Shown: positions 1 to 7,729, counted from the first letter of the stretch. The stretch: 34,700 nucleotides of DNA from Clostridiales bacterium NK3B98 (GCA_000421005.1 ATWA01000023.1:1-34700); one strand, 5' to 3'. Notes: generated by a model not told the origin, from the sequence alone. Made by a program: numbers and translations.

Positions 1-21
1 ATGACAGATGACAATCAATAA

Positions 22-64
22 AAAAAGAGCTAACTGATCGAATCAAAATCAGTTAGCTCTTTTT
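22..64 (-). terminator. Intrinsic terminator downstream of guaA
   Basis: A perfect 17-bp stem (22-38 with 48-64, 9-nt loop) is followed on the minus strand by a run of seven T. It lies about 95 nt past the guaA stop and could also end a plus-strand gene entering from the left: an open frame ends with TAA at 19-21. Confidence 0.8.
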
Positions 65-157
65 GATGAAACATGCAGTTTTGTTGCCAAATCGTTGCCA
101 CAGTCGGCCTTGAAGCTGAAAAAATAAGGCGTTTCAAGGCTTTTGGGGGAGCGTGGA

Positions 158-1714
158 TTATTCCCACTCCACCGTCGCAGGAGGCTTACTGGTCACATCA
201 TAGACCACACGGTTGACCCCCCGCACCTGATTGACAATCCGTCTGGAAGCACGATCCAGCACCTCAAAGGGAATCCGTGCCCAGTCAGCGGTCATAAAGT
301 CGTCTGTGGTCACCGCCCGAAGTGCCAGCACATAGGCATAGGTGCGGCTGTCGCCCATCACGCCCACAGAATAGCTGTCGGTGAGTACAGCAAAATACTG
401 GCTGATCTGGCTGTCCAGTCCCGCCTTGGCGATCTCATCCCGGTAGATGAAGTCCGCCTGACGGAGAATGTCCGCTTTCTCCTTGGTGATACTGCCGAGG
501 ATACGCACCCCCAGACCGGGACCGGGGAAGGGCTGACGGGAGATGAGGTACTCCGGAAGTCCCAGCTCCCGTCCCAACTGACGAACCTCATCCTTAAACA
601 GATAGCTCATCGGCTCCAAAACACCCTTAAACTGCCGCAGAAGCTTTTTGGGCAGCGCCTTGTTGTGGTGGGTCTTGATTTTTGCGGACTGTCCGCCCAT
701 ACCGGATTCCACCACATCGGGATAAATCGTGCCCTGAGCGAAGAAATCCTGCTTGGTAATACCAAACCGCATGGCCTCGTCCACAAAGACCAGCCCAAAT
801 TCCCGGCCAATGATCTTCCGCTTCCGCTCCGGGTCTCTTACCTTGGCAAGATGGGAGAGGAAACGCTCTTCCGCATTCACCCGGACAAAGTTCACGTTCC
901 ATTTGGAGAACGCCTGCTCCACCTCGTCCCCTTCGTTGAGCCGCATGAGACCGTGATCCACAAAGACACAGGTGAGCCGGTCGCCCACAGCCTCAGCCAG
1001 CAGCGCCGCCAGCACAGAGGAGTCCACACCGCCGGACAATCCCAACAGCACCCGGCCCTCCGGTCCAATCTGTTCCCGAAGCTGTGCCACCGTCCGCTTG
1101 CAGAAATCTCCCATATTCCAGTCGCCTGCAGCGCCGCAGACCTGATAGAGGAAATTGCGGATCATCTCCACACCGTTTTCGGTGTGATTGACCTCCGGAT
1201 GGAACTGAACGCCGTAAAAGCCCCGGGATTCATCCGCAATGGCCACATTGGGACAGGCATCGGAATGAGCCACCAACGCAAAGCCCTCTGGAACCTGGGC
1301 CATATAGTCCCCATGGCTCATCCAACTGATGCTCTGCTGAGGAAGGGCGTGGAACAGCTTACAGGAGGTATCGTAATAGGTGACGGTCTTGCCGTATTCC
1401 CGGGCGGAATCGTTTTGCGCCTCGGTGACACGCCCTCCCAGTGTGTGCGCCATAAGCTGGCAGCCGTAGCAGATGCCCAGAATGGGAATACCCAGTTGAA
1501 AAACGGCAGGGTCATAGTGGGGAGCATCCTCCAGATAAACGCTGTCCGGCCCCCCGGTGAAGATAATGCCGATGGGGCTGCGCCGCTTCAGCTCAGACAA
1601 AGGGGTGGTGTAGGGCAGCACCTCGCAGTAAACGCCGCACTCTCTCACCCGTCTTGCAATGAGCTGATTGTATTGTCCGCCAAAATCCAAAACAATGACC
1701 AACTGGTGGGACAT
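158..1714 (-). CDS. guaA: GMP synthase (glutamine-hydrolysing)
   Basis: Converts XMP to GMP with ATP and glutamine, the last step of guanine nucleotide synthesis, in the cytoplasm. The 518-residue protein has the full two-part layout. An N-terminal class I glutamine amidotransferase carries nucleophile Cys82 in GICYGCQ and the FHPEV histidine motif. It is followed by an ATP-pyrophosphatase domain with the P-loop [10 protein letters not shown] and the C-terminal dimerisation domain ending in KPPATVEWE, the canonical GuaA end. The start ATG has AGGAGG eight bases upstream. The gene is monocistronic: promoter just upstream, terminator downstream. The leader is only about 30 nt, so no purine riboswitch fits. 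The 3' end of guaA is a known integration site for genomic islands in Firmicutes; no integrase is visible here. Identification is certain. Confidence 0.98.
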   Translation of the reverse strand: MSHQLVIVLDFGGQYNQLIARRVRECGVYCEVLPYTTPLSELKRRSPIGIIFTGGPDSVYLEDAPHYDPAVFQLGIPILGICYGCQLMAHTLGGRVTEAQNDSAREYGKTVTYYDTSCKLFHALPQQSISWMSHGDYMAQVPEGFALVAHSDACPNVAIADESRGFYGVQFHPEVNHTENGVEMIRNFLYQVCGAAGDWNMGDFCKRTVAQLREQIGPEGRVLLGLSGGVDSSVLAALLAEAVGDRLTCVFVDHGLMRLNEGDEVEQAFSKWNVNFVRVNAEERFLSHLAKVRDPERKRKIIGREFGLVFVDEAMRFGITKQDFFAQGTIYPDVVESGMGGQSAKIKTHHNKALPKKLLRQFKGVLEPMSYLFKDEVRQLGRELGLPEYLISRQPFPGPGLGVRILGSITKEKADILRQADFIYRDEIAKAGLDSQISQYFAVLTDSYSVGVMGDSRTYAYVLALRAVTTDDFMTADWARIPFEVLDRASRRIVNQVRGVNRVVYDVTSKPPATVEWE

Positions 1715-1747
1715 ATCTTCAACCTCCTGATCGAGTAATTTGATGGT

Positions 1748-1776
1748 ATTTTAGCACATTCACTGCCACGGCGCAA
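1748..1776 (-). promoter_or_regulatory. guaA promoter
   Basis: On the minus strand a -35 TTGCGC (1771-1776) and -10 TAAAAT (1748-1753) are separated by 17 bp, placing the start of transcription about 30 nt before the guaA ATG. Confidence 0.6.
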
Positions 1777-1800
1777 CGAACAGGTGAAGTTACAGACGAA

Positions 1801-1839
1801 AAAAACACCGGAAACTCCATGACGGTTTCCGGTGTTTTT
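1801..1839 (-). terminator. Intrinsic terminator of the DtxR-type regulator
   Basis: A perfect 15-bp stem (1801-1815 with 1825-1839) with a 9-nt loop runs into seven T on the minus strand. It sits 17 nt after the regulator stop and insulates it from guaA. Confidence 0.88.
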
Positions 1840-1856
1840 GACGGAAAGGGGAAGAA

Positions 1857-2243
1857 TCAGACCAGTGCCACACCCTGAGATTCCAGAAAGGATTTGATCT
1901 TTCCAATCGACTGAGCGGAGATGACGTGCTCCATGGCACAGGCATCCTGAAACGCCTGATCCTCTTCCACACCCATCACCTGTGAGAGCAGGGTTTGCAG
2001 CACATGATGCTTCTCGGCAGTTTCCTTTGCGATCTTCAGGCCAGTCTCGGTGAGATAGACCTCACGGTACTTCTCGTTGGTCACAAGCCCCTTCTCATGA
2101 AGTGCATTCATGGCACTGTTGACGCTGGCTTTCGAGACATCCAGACGGGCGGCAATATCGCTGACACGGGCACCTGCACCGGTGCGAGAGAGCTCATATA
2201 CTGCCTCTAAATAATTCTCCATGGAAAAAGTCAGATTAGCCAT
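1857..2243 (-). CDS. DtxR/MntR-family metal-dependent regulator
   Basis: Predicted metal-responsive DNA-binding repressor of 128 residues. A winged helix-turn-helix (residues about 5-65, MENYLEAVYEL, VSDIAARLDVSKASV) is followed by the helical dimerisation/metal domain (about 70-128). There is no SH3-like third domain, so the layout is MntR-like. The metal residues differ from Bacillus MntR. MntR Asp8 aligns with Asn10 and MntR Glu99 with Cys102, while Glu13, His80, Glu105 and His106 are kept. Cys-x2-Glu-His is the arrangement of DtxR/IdeR site 2, so the metal could be iron rather than manganese (inference). The start was set at the ATG at 2243 because GGGGTGA precedes it; an upstream in-frame start lacks a site. 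A palindrome over its transcription start suggests autoregulation. No metal transporter lies next to it; its target is unknown. Confidence 0.9.
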   Translation of the reverse strand: MANLTFSMENYLEAVYELSRTGAGARVSDIAARLDVSKASVNSAMNALHEKGLVTNEKYREVYLTETGLKIAKETAEKHHVLQTLLSQVMGVEEDQAFQDACAMEHVISAQSIGKIKSFLESQGVALV

Positions 2244-2258
2244 ACTTTCACCCCAAAT

Positions 2259-2276
2259 TACCAATCGGATTTGGTA
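2259..2276. promoter_or_regulatory. Candidate operator of the DtxR-type regulator
   Basis: An 18-bp palindrome, TACCAA-N6-TTGGTA, lies between the -10 box and the ribosome site of the regulator gene and covers the predicted transcription start. Position and symmetry suit autorepression; binding by the regulator is inference. Confidence 0.5.
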
Positions 2277-2278
2277 CT

Positions 2279-2306
2279 ATTATACACGATACCTGCCGGT
2301 TAGCAA
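2279..2306 (-). promoter_or_regulatory. Promoter of the DtxR-type regulator
   Basis: Minus strand: -35 TTGCTA (2301-2306), 16-bp spacer, consensus -10 TATAAT (2279-2284). The start of transcription is expected inside the adjacent palindrome. Confidence 0.7.
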
Positions 2307-2355
2307 AGAGAAACAGTGTAGCGAAAAACGGGGTGCCATGACAATTTGCCGGAAA

Positions 2356-3636
2356 TCAGCTCCGCCGCTGACGGCGTACTGCCTGATGGTGTTCCCATTT
2401 ACGCACATAGTGGGCGATGGTGAAGCTGAGAACGAAACCGATGCTCATGCCAAACAGTACAATCAGGCAATTCAGAAGGCTGCTCTCGAACAGGGGACGG
2501 TCATGGATGTAAAGACCGACAATGGAATAATAGAACAGGTCGCCGGGAATCAGAGGGACGATGGAGGGATAGACAAAATAGGTAGAGGGGTCTTTGCTCA
2601 TGGTGGCAAGCAATTCCCCGTACAGAGCGGCAAACAGTGCCGCTACGGTGATATAGGTAATCCGCTGCGCTCCCATAGACTGCATGGCAAGCAGCACGAT
2701 ACGGGTGAGCATACCCCCAAGCCCTGCCTTCCACAGGTCAGGGGCGGGAATCCGGAACACCACCCCAAACCCCGCAGAGGCGAGAAAGGAGAGCGCCACC
2801 AATGCCAGCGGAGTGGTCAGGGTGTTGACAACGGCGTGTTCCATCCCTTCCCAGTAGCCCATCAGACCTACCGCCAGATAAATGCCCACGCCCAGAGACA
2901 TGGTCTCAACGGTGACTTTGATGAGCTGCAAAATGCCGTTCATTTCGTTGCCGCAGAGCAGATTTCGCACAGAATTGACCAGCGGGATACCGGGAATCAT
3001 CAGCATGGAGACGGTGATGATAATAACCGGACCCTGAGCGGACAGCCCGGCGCTGACAAAGCCAACGGCTGCGATAGAGGCGAAAAACATAATAAACGCA
3101 TTGGTGAGGATATGGTCAATTCCGGTGTGGGCAAACAGCAGGGAGGCGTAGTGAATCACCGCCGTGACCGCCACCACCGGAAGCAGCTCCCGCACCCCGC
3201 CGCCGAAAATCAGACACAGACAGCACATGGCCGCCATCTGAGAGAGGAGAATGAGCCAGTCCGGGTACTCCTTCACTTTGTAGGCGGTCTCCAGCATATG
3301 GGAAAGCCGCCGGGGGTTGGGCTTGGCTTCACACACAGCGTAGGACAGCCGGTTGAGCCGCTGCAAACGCTCCAGATGAATGCCCGAGGCAGGGATGGAA
3401 CGCTGACGGACCGCATAGTGTCCCTGCTCGTCTCGTGCGCTGAGGGAAATAAAAGTGCTGAGCAGGTGCAGTGCCATGTCGTGGAGATGATAGGTATGGC
3501 AGATTCGGGCGATTGCCAGCTGCACACGCTCCAAATTGGCACCGCTGACAATCATGCGCTCACTGAGGGCAACGCAAAAGTCCAGTACATCCTCCAGCGG
3601 CGACTGGACGTAGTCAGGCTTGGAATGTTCTTTCAA
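2356..3636 (-). CDS. Threonine/serine exporter family protein, fused form
   Basis: Membrane protein of 426 residues in the ThrE family, which exports threonine and serine. The N-terminal part (about 1-130, with SPLEDVLDFCVALSERM and SGANLERV) and the first membrane half match the YjjP-like DUF1212 domain. The C-terminal half (about 285-415) matches the YjjB-like DUF3815 domain, with repeated hydrophobic segments such as FFASIAAVGFVSAGL and LIVLFGMSIGFVLSF. In many bacteria these are two separate proteins; here they are one polypeptide as in Corynebacterium ThrE. The start is TTG at 3634-3636, chosen because GGAGG lies seven bases upstream. A TATAAT box is present on the minus strand at 3702-3707 with a poor -35. 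The substrate is inferred from family only. Confidence 0.88.
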   Translation of the reverse strand: MKEHSKPDYVQSPLEDVLDFCVALSERMIVSGANLERVQLAIARICHTYHLHDMALHLLSTFISLSARDEQGHYAVRQRSIPASGIHLERLQRLNRLSYAVCEAKPNPRRLSHMLETAYKVKEYPDWLILLSQMAAMCCLCLIFGGGVRELLPVVAVTAVIHYASLLFAHTGIDHILTNAFIMFFASIAAVGFVSAGLSAQGPVIIITVSMLMIPGIPLVNSVRNLLCGNEMNGILQLIKVTVETMSLGVGIYLAVGLMGYWEGMEHAVVNTLTTPLALVALSFLASAGFGVVFRIPAPDLWKAGLGGMLTRIVLLAMQSMGAQRITYITVAALFAALYGELLATMSKDPSTYFVYPSIVPLIPGDLFYYSIVGLYIHDRPLFESSLLNCLIVLFGMSIGFVLSFTIAHYVRKWEHHQAVRRQRRS

Positions 3637-3752
3637 GGGGATACCTCCGTTTGAAAAACAGGTAGAATGAGGCAGACAATGCCGAAATACAAGGACAAAA
3701 TATTATACCTTAACGCCAGCGAGATTTCTACCCTTGCAACGAGAAAAAAGAC

Positions 3753-3781
3753 TTGAAAATCGATGTAAAATCAAGTATACT
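3753..3781 (+). promoter_or_regulatory. tRNA-Pro promoter
   Basis: -35 TTGAAA (3753-3758), 17-bp spacer and -10 TATACT (3776-3781), 12 nt before the mature tRNA 5' end. Confidence 0.75.
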
Positions 3782-3793
3782 ATGCAGGTAAAT

Positions 3794-3869
3794 CCGGGTG
3801 TAGCGCAGTTGGTAGCGCGCCAGCTTTGGGAGCTGGATGTCGTGCGTTCGAGTCGCACCACTCGGACCA
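3794..3869 (+). tRNA. tRNA-Pro, anticodon UGG
   Basis: The full cloverleaf can be read. The acceptor stem is CCGGGTG with CACTCGG (one G-U), the D stem GCGC/GCGC, and the anticodon stem CCAGC/GCTGG with loop TTTGGGA, giving anticodon TGG. The T stem is GTGCG/CGCAC with TTCGAGT, then discriminator A and encoded CCA. It has its own promoter and terminator. Confidence 0.97.
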
Positions 3870-3873
3870 AACG

Positions 3874-3921
3874 CAGAAAATCCGAACGGATTACCATTGT
3901 GTAGTCCGTTCGGATTTTCTG
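3874..3921 (+). terminator. Terminator after tRNA-Pro
   Basis: A perfect 17-bp inverted repeat (3874-3890 with 3905-3921) with a 14-nt loop begins five bases after the CCA end. The right arm holds the short T run. Confidence 0.75.
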
Positions 3922-3958
3922 ATGTTCCGGGACGATCATTCCCATTCATTCTCACCTG

Positions 3959-4630
3959 TCACCAGATCCATGGAATCAGCCGCCAGCGCACCCTGCGCTG
4001 ATAGTCCCGATACCCGGCCAACCCCTCTGCCAGCACCGCTTCCTCATTCTCAATCCGCTTGGCAATAATAGGGAAGTAGAGCAGCATCACCAAAAATCCA
4101 GCCCCTGACCCCAGCACCAGAGGCATGGAGAGAAAGAGCAGCAGGGTGGAAAAGTACATGGGATGCCGGACAATCCCATAAAGCCCGGTGTCGATCACGC
4201 TCTGCCCCTTCTGCACCTCCACCGTCCGGGAGAGATAGGCGTTTTCCCGCAGCACCTCGGCAAACAGGGCGTAGCCCGCCAGCAGCACCACCGCAGAGAG
4301 ATAAGATACCCACAGGGGCAGCATCCTCCATTGAAAGCGAAAACCCAGCCCAGCCAAGACGAAAACCGCCAGAAATAACAACCCGCTGAACAGAATCACC
4401 GTTTTCTGCTGATCCTGTTCTTCCTTCATTTGCAGTCGCTTTCGCAGCAGATCCGGGGCTTTTGCCATCATGACAATACCTGCTGCCAGCATGGGAAGAA
4501 AGAGCGTTCCCATGAGCAGCCAGCCCTGAGGATACCGCAGCGTCCCGGCGGGGACAAAGACCAGCACAGCTACCAAAGCAACGCCGCTGCAATATTTCCC
4601 CAATGCCTGAAAAAACAGCTTTTGATCCAT
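3959..4630 (-). CDS. Isoprenylcysteine carboxyl methyltransferase-family membrane protein
   Basis: Integral membrane protein of 223 residues in the ICMT/phospholipid-methyltransferase-like superfamily. About five hydrophobic segments are visible (for example VALVAVLVFVPAG, LMGTLFLPMLAAGIVMM, LPLWVSYLSAVVLLAGYALFA). The SAM-binding signature is present: GLYGIVRHPMYFS in the C-terminal half, then a conserved NEE in KRIENEEAVLAEGL and YRDYQRRVRWRLIPWIW at the end. Bacteria generally lack prenylated proteins, so the substrate is unknown; a lipid or small-molecule methylation is possible. The start was taken at the ATG at 4630 because GAGGGGG precedes it by seven bases, although the frame is open further upstream. 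It is transcribed away from galE as a single gene. Confidence 0.85.
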   Translation of the reverse strand: MDQKLFFQALGKYCSGVALVAVLVFVPAGTLRYPQGWLLMGTLFLPMLAAGIVMMAKAPDLLRKRLQMKEEQDQQKTVILFSGLLFLAVFVLAGLGFRFQWRMLPLWVSYLSAVVLLAGYALFAEVLRENAYLSRTVEVQKGQSVIDTGLYGIVRHPMYFSTLLLFLSMPLVLGSGAGFLVMLLYFPIIAKRIENEEAVLAEGLAGYRDYQRRVRWRLIPWIW

Positions 4631-4713
4631 AAAAACGCCCCCTCTAATGACTGCATTTCCGCTGCCTCTCCAAAAGTATATCATACATCCTCTCACAATG
4701 CCACACCGGGCAT

Positions 4714-4742
4714 TTGACACCTGCTGCAAAAAGGTGTACCAT
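4714..4742 (+). promoter_or_regulatory. galE promoter
   Basis: Consensus -35 TTGACA (4714-4719), 17-bp spacer and -10 TACCAT (4737-4742), about 30 nt before the galE ATG. Confidence 0.6.
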
Positions 4743-4771
4743 GACAACAACAAGATTCAGGAGGGAATGTT

Positions 4772-5794
4772 ATGGCCGTTTTACTCACCGGCGGCGCCGG
4801 GTTTATTGGCTCTCACACGGCGGTTGCGCTGATGGAGACGTGGAAGCAGAGAGGGAAAAAGGAACAGCTTGTCATTGTGGACAATCTCTACAATGCACAG
4901 GCGGAGGTCATTGACCGCATTACCGCCATCACCGGCACCCGTCCCGCCTTTGTACAGGCAGACGTGGCGGACAGGGATGCCATGGAGACGCTGTTCAACA
5001 CCTATGAGATTACCGCCGTCATCCACTTCGCCGGGTACAAGGCGGTGGGGGAGAGCGTGTCCAAACCGGTGGCCTACTACCGGAACAATCTGGACACCAC
5101 CCTGACCCTGCTGGAAACCATGGCACGCCACGGCTGCAAGCAGTTGATTTTCAGTTCCTCCGCCACCGTGTACAGCGTGGGGGACAAGGTGCCCTTCACC
5201 GAGGAAACCAAGGAGCTGGGCTGCACCAACCCCTATGGCTGGACAAAATACATGATTGAACAGATTCTCCGGGATACTGCCGCTGCCCATCCGGATATGT
5301 CCGTGGTGTTGCTTCGCTACTTCAACCCCATCGGTGCCCATCCCTCCGGTCTGATTGGCGAGCGCCCCAACGGCATCCCTAACAACCTGATGCCCTATAT
5401 CACTCAGGTGGCAGCGGGCATCCGTCCCAAGCTCAGCGTCTTCGGCAACGACTATCCCACCCCCGACGGCACCGGCGTGCGGGACTATATCCATGTGGTA
5501 GATTTGGCCAAAGGTCACGTCGCCGCGCTGGACTACGCCGAGGGACATACCGGCTGCGAGGTGTTCAATCTGGGCACCGGCGTGGGGTACAGCGTGCTGG
5601 ATATCGTCCACGCCTTTGAACAGGCCAACGGCATTCACATTCCCTATGAGATTGCTCCCCGCCGCCCCGGAGACATTGCCTCCTGCTATGCAGCCACCGA
5701 CAAGGCGAAAAAGCTGCTGGGCTGGCAGGCAGAATACAACCTTGCCGACATGTGCCGGGATAGCTGGAACTGGCAGAAGAGCATCAGCGAATAA
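4772..5794 (+). CDS. galE: UDP-glucose 4-epimerase
   Basis: Interconverts UDP-glucose and UDP-galactose in the Leloir pathway and for cell-envelope sugar precursors. The 340-residue protein is a standard extended short-chain dehydrogenase/reductase. It has the NAD-binding LTGGAGFIGSH at residues 5-15, a serine in FSSSATVY, the YGWTKYMIEQIL tyrosine-lysine pair, the RYFNPIGAHPSG loop and the C-terminal RPGDIASCYA motif of GalE. AGGAGGG precedes the ATG. No galK or galT is adjacent, so in this neighbourhood it stands alone. Length matches E. coli GalE (338). Confidence 0.96.
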   Translation: MAVLLTGGAGFIGSHTAVALMETWKQRGKKEQLVIVDNLYNAQAEVIDRITAITGTRPAFVQADVADRDAMETLFNTYEITAVIHFAGYKAVGESVSKPVAYYRNNLDTTLTLLETMARHGCKQLIFSSSATVYSVGDKVPFTEETKELGCTNPYGWTKYMIEQILRDTAAAHPDMSVVLLRYFNPIGAHPSGLIGERPNGIPNNLMPYITQVAAGIRPKLSVFGNDYPTPDGTGVRDYIHVVDLAKGHVAALDYAEGHTGCEVFNLGTGVGYSVLDIVHAFEQANGIHIPYEIAPRRPGDIASCYAATDKAKKLLGWQAEYNLADMCRDSWNWQKSISE

Positions 5795-5802
5795 TACACG
5801 TC

Positions 5803-5832
5803 AAAAGCGCTCAGGGCAGCCTGAGCGCTTTT
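5803..5832 (+). terminator. galE terminator
   Basis: A 13-bp perfect stem (5803-5815 with 5820-5832), loop GCAG, ends in four T shortly after the galE stop. The A run on the left arm could allow action from the other side. Confidence 0.75.
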
Positions 5833-5846
5833 GCTGTGGGTCGGGC

Positions 5847-5875
5847 TTGCACAGTCCGGGAAAATCGGGTATGCT
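5847..5875 (+). promoter_or_regulatory. Promoter of the RNA methyltransferase gene
   Basis: -35 TTGCAC (5847-5852), 17-bp spacer, -10 TATGCT (5870-5875); it lies between the galE terminator and the next start. Confidence 0.5.
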
Positions 5876-5909
5876 GAAAAAAATCTGTCCCACCGGGACA
5901 GGAAAGGGA

Positions 5910-6746
5910 ATGGACAAAACGATGGCTCACATTGTGGAACTCACCACGTTAGACGCACCGGAGCTGGACGTTTACGCCCGGCTCACCGAGGCGCAGCTGA
6001 AAAACAAGCGGCACGCAGAACAGGGCCTATTCATAGCCGAGAGCGCCAAGGTCATCGGTCACGCCTTGGACGCAGGCTATGCCCCCAAATCCCTGCTCAT
6101 GGAGCGGGACAAGCTGGAAACCCACGCCGACCTGCTCTCCCGCTGCGGGGATGTTCCGGTGTATACCGCCAACCGAACCCTTTTGGCACAGCTCACCGGA
6201 TACGCCCTCACCCGGGGCATCCTCTGCGCCATGGGGCGAAAGCCACTGCCCACAGTAGAGCAGGTCTGCGGAAATGCCCGGCGAATCGGTGTGCTGGACG
6301 GTATCGTAGACCCCACCAACGTAGGGGCGATTCTCCGCTCCGCCGCCGCTCTCGATTTGGACGGAGTGCTGCTTTCTCCCACCTGCTGCGACCCTCTCCA
6401 CCGCAGGGCGGTGCGGGTGAGCATGGGTACTGTCTTTCAGGTGCCATGGACCAGACTGGGAGAACACCACAGCCAATGGCCCGATGTGCTGGACAGCTTG
6501 AAAGCAAAGGGCTTTTCGCTGGCAGCGCTGGCTCTGGACGACCGCTCCCTCTGGGTGGACGACCCTGTTCTGAAAAGAGAACCCCGCCTTGCTCTGCTCT
6601 TAGGCACAGAGGGCGACGGTCTCGCTCAGGAGACCATCGCCCGGTGTGACTATACGGTGAAAATCCCTATGGGACATGGAGTAGACTCCCTCAACGTGGC
6701 AGCCGCCAGCGCAGTTGCCTTTTGGGAGCTCAGGGTTCGCCAGTAG
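5910..6746 (+). CDS. TrmH/SpoU-family 2'-O-ribose RNA methyltransferase
   Basis: SAM-dependent methyltransferase (278 residues) that methylates the 2'-hydroxyl of a ribose in tRNA or rRNA. An N-terminal RNA-binding domain (about 1-115, LTEAQLKNKRHAEQGLFIAES) is followed by the SPOUT knot domain. That domain has its three motifs: GIVDPTNVGAILRSA, LALLLGTEGDGL and KIPMGHGVDSLNVAAA. Target nucleotide cannot be told from sequence. The start at 5910 has AGGA six bases upstream; an ATG at 5922 is the alternative. The 3' end overlaps the convergent barstar gene by 17 bp, so the two messages are partly complementary at their ends. Confidence 0.93.
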   Translation: MDKTMAHIVELTTLDAPELDVYARLTEAQLKNKRHAEQGLFIAESAKVIGHALDAGYAPKSLLMERDKLETHADLLSRCGDVPVYTANRTLLAQLTGYALTRGILCAMGRKPLPTVEQVCGNARRIGVLDGIVDPTNVGAILRSAAALDLDGVLLSPTCCDPLHRRAVRVSMGTVFQVPWTRLGEHHSQWPDVLDSLKAKGFSLAALALDDRSLWVDDPVLKREPRLALLLGTEGDGLAQETIARCDYTVKIPMGHGVDSLNVAAASAVAFWELRVRQ

Positions 6747-7008
6747 TCTTGGAATCACCCTCCACAAACTCCACAGTGAGGTCGGGGTTGTCCGCCGCTG
6801 CGTCAGTCAGCACCCGCCGCACGGAGGCAAAGGAAACGGGTGCCTGATCGGCGTGACCAATCCGCAGGGTCACGTCCTCCATTTCAGTGAGGACGTCATA
6901 CAGCGCATCCAGATTGCGCCCGTAGTAGTCCGGCATCGGGAGATGGTCGATCAGATAGTCATGCACCCGTCTGCGCCCCATGTTCCGGGCATCCAGTTCA
7001 TAGGTCAT
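6730..7008 (-). CDS. Barstar-family ribonuclease inhibitor
   Basis: Predicted intracellular immunity protein (92 residues) that binds and blocks the barnase-like enzyme encoded immediately upstream. The barstar signature PDYYGRNLDALYDVLTE is clear. Asp34 and Asp38 align with barstar Asp35 and Asp39, the residues that contact the barnase active site, and Tyr28-Tyr29-Gly30 with its Tyr-Tyr-Gly. The length equals barstar (about 90). The start lies three bases after the barnase stop, and its ribosome site GGAGG is inside the last codons of barnase, so the two are translationally linked. The gene ends inside the converging RNA methyltransferase gene. Binding to this particular partner is inference from pairing. 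Confidence 0.93.
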   Translation of the reverse strand: MTYELDARNMGRRRVHDYLIDHLPMPDYYGRNLDALYDVLTEMEDVTLRIGHADQAPVSFASVRRVLTDAAADNPDLTVEFVEGDSKTTGEP

Positions 7009-7011
7009 GGC

Positions 7012-7656
7012 TTATTCCTCCCCGTAGAGCAGCTCAAAGTGTTCGTAGTGATCCTCTGTGTAGTAGATCAGTCCGTCGTTGGAGAACACAATCCGCTTTG
7101 CGCCCCGGTAAGTGCCGTCGGAGTCGATGTCACACTCGTGGTATTCCCGACCCTTCGCCTCAGGGAGCAGCCCCTCATAGTTGCCGAATCGGTCGCCGCC
7201 GATGCTCTTGCCCGGTGCCACCTGACCCAGATTTCCCTCAGAGCTGACCCAGCCCAGCTTTTTCGCCTCCCGCTTGGTGATGAAGTTGTCCGGGAGGTGT
7301 CCATAGAGATAGATGTACCTTGCTACATCGTCCTTGGAGGTGTACTCCCCGGACTCGGGCAGCTCTTCTGCCGTCTCCGTCTCCTCGGGTGATGGTACTT
7401 CCGCCTGTTCCGGGATTTGAGCCGTCTCCGCCTGCGACTCTGTTTCCTCCTGAGACGGTTCCGGCTCTTGCGCCGTCACATCCTCGGTCTCCTCCGCCTC
7501 AGCCGGCTCCGGCTGGGGCGTTTGTGATACCTCGATCGTTTCCGTCTGCGCCGCAGGCTCCGGCGTGGTTGTCTCCTGCTCGTTCAGCCATCCCATCAGT
7601 CCGCTGACGACCAGCACCAGCGCCACCAGCAAAAGGGGCAGTTTTTTCTGTTTCAT
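7012..7656 (-). CDS. Barnase-family ribonuclease with N-terminal anchor or signal
   Basis: Guanyl-type endoribonuclease of the barnase (N1) family, 214 residues. Residues 6-22 form one hydrophobic helix (LPLLLVALVLVVSGLMG) after a basic start, so it is exported or membrane-anchored. Residues about 25-103 are a Glu/Pro/Thr/Gln-rich spacer. Residues 105-214 are a full barnase domain. Lys128, Glu174, Arg184, Arg188 and His203 align with barnase Lys27, Glu73, Arg83, Arg87 and His102, so all catalytic residues are present and the enzyme should be active. PDNFITKREAKKLGW and VAPGKSIGGD are diagnostic. Start ATG has AGGAGGG eight bases upstream and a good promoter. It is followed by its inhibitor gene. 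The long acidic spacer is not found in Bacillus barnase and may bridge the cell wall (inference). Confidence 0.95.
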   Translation of the reverse strand: MKQKKLPLLLVALVLVVSGLMGWLNEQETTTPEPAAQTETIEVSQTPQPEPAEAEETEDVTAQEPEPSQEETESQAETAQIPEQAEVPSPEETETAEELPESGEYTSKDDVARYIYLYGHLPDNFITKREAKKLGWVSSEGNLGQVAPGKSIGGDRFGNYEGLLPEAKGREYHECDIDSDGTYRGAKRIVFSNDGLIYYTEDHYEHFELLYGEE

Positions 7657-7678
7657 GGTGTAACCCTCCTTTTCCCGC

Positions 7679-7707
7679 ATTGTAGCACGGAAGGGCGGAA
7701 AAGACAA
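7679..7707 (-). promoter_or_regulatory. Barnase-barstar operon promoter
   Basis: Minus strand: -35 TTGTCT (7702-7707), 17-bp spacer, -10 TACAAT (7679-7684), about 23 nt before the barnase ATG. It is divergent from the symporter promoter. Confidence 0.65.
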
Positions 7708-7729
7708 TCCTGTCGACCTGTTCCGACTA

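Noticed and set aside
143-1738. 531-codon open frame antisense to guaA
   Set aside because: It is a by-product of GC-rich codons on the opposite strand. Its product has no recognisable domain, while the guaA frame matches a known enzyme end to end. The same holds for antisense frames over thrE, the GTPase fusion, purB and trkH.
1715-1747. Purine riboswitch upstream of guaA
   Set aside because: The predicted leader is only about 30 nt.
3728-3955. Minus-strand small protein containing GATRTHDIQLPKLARYQ
   Set aside because: This is the translated reverse strand of tRNA-Pro, a well-known false gene in databases.
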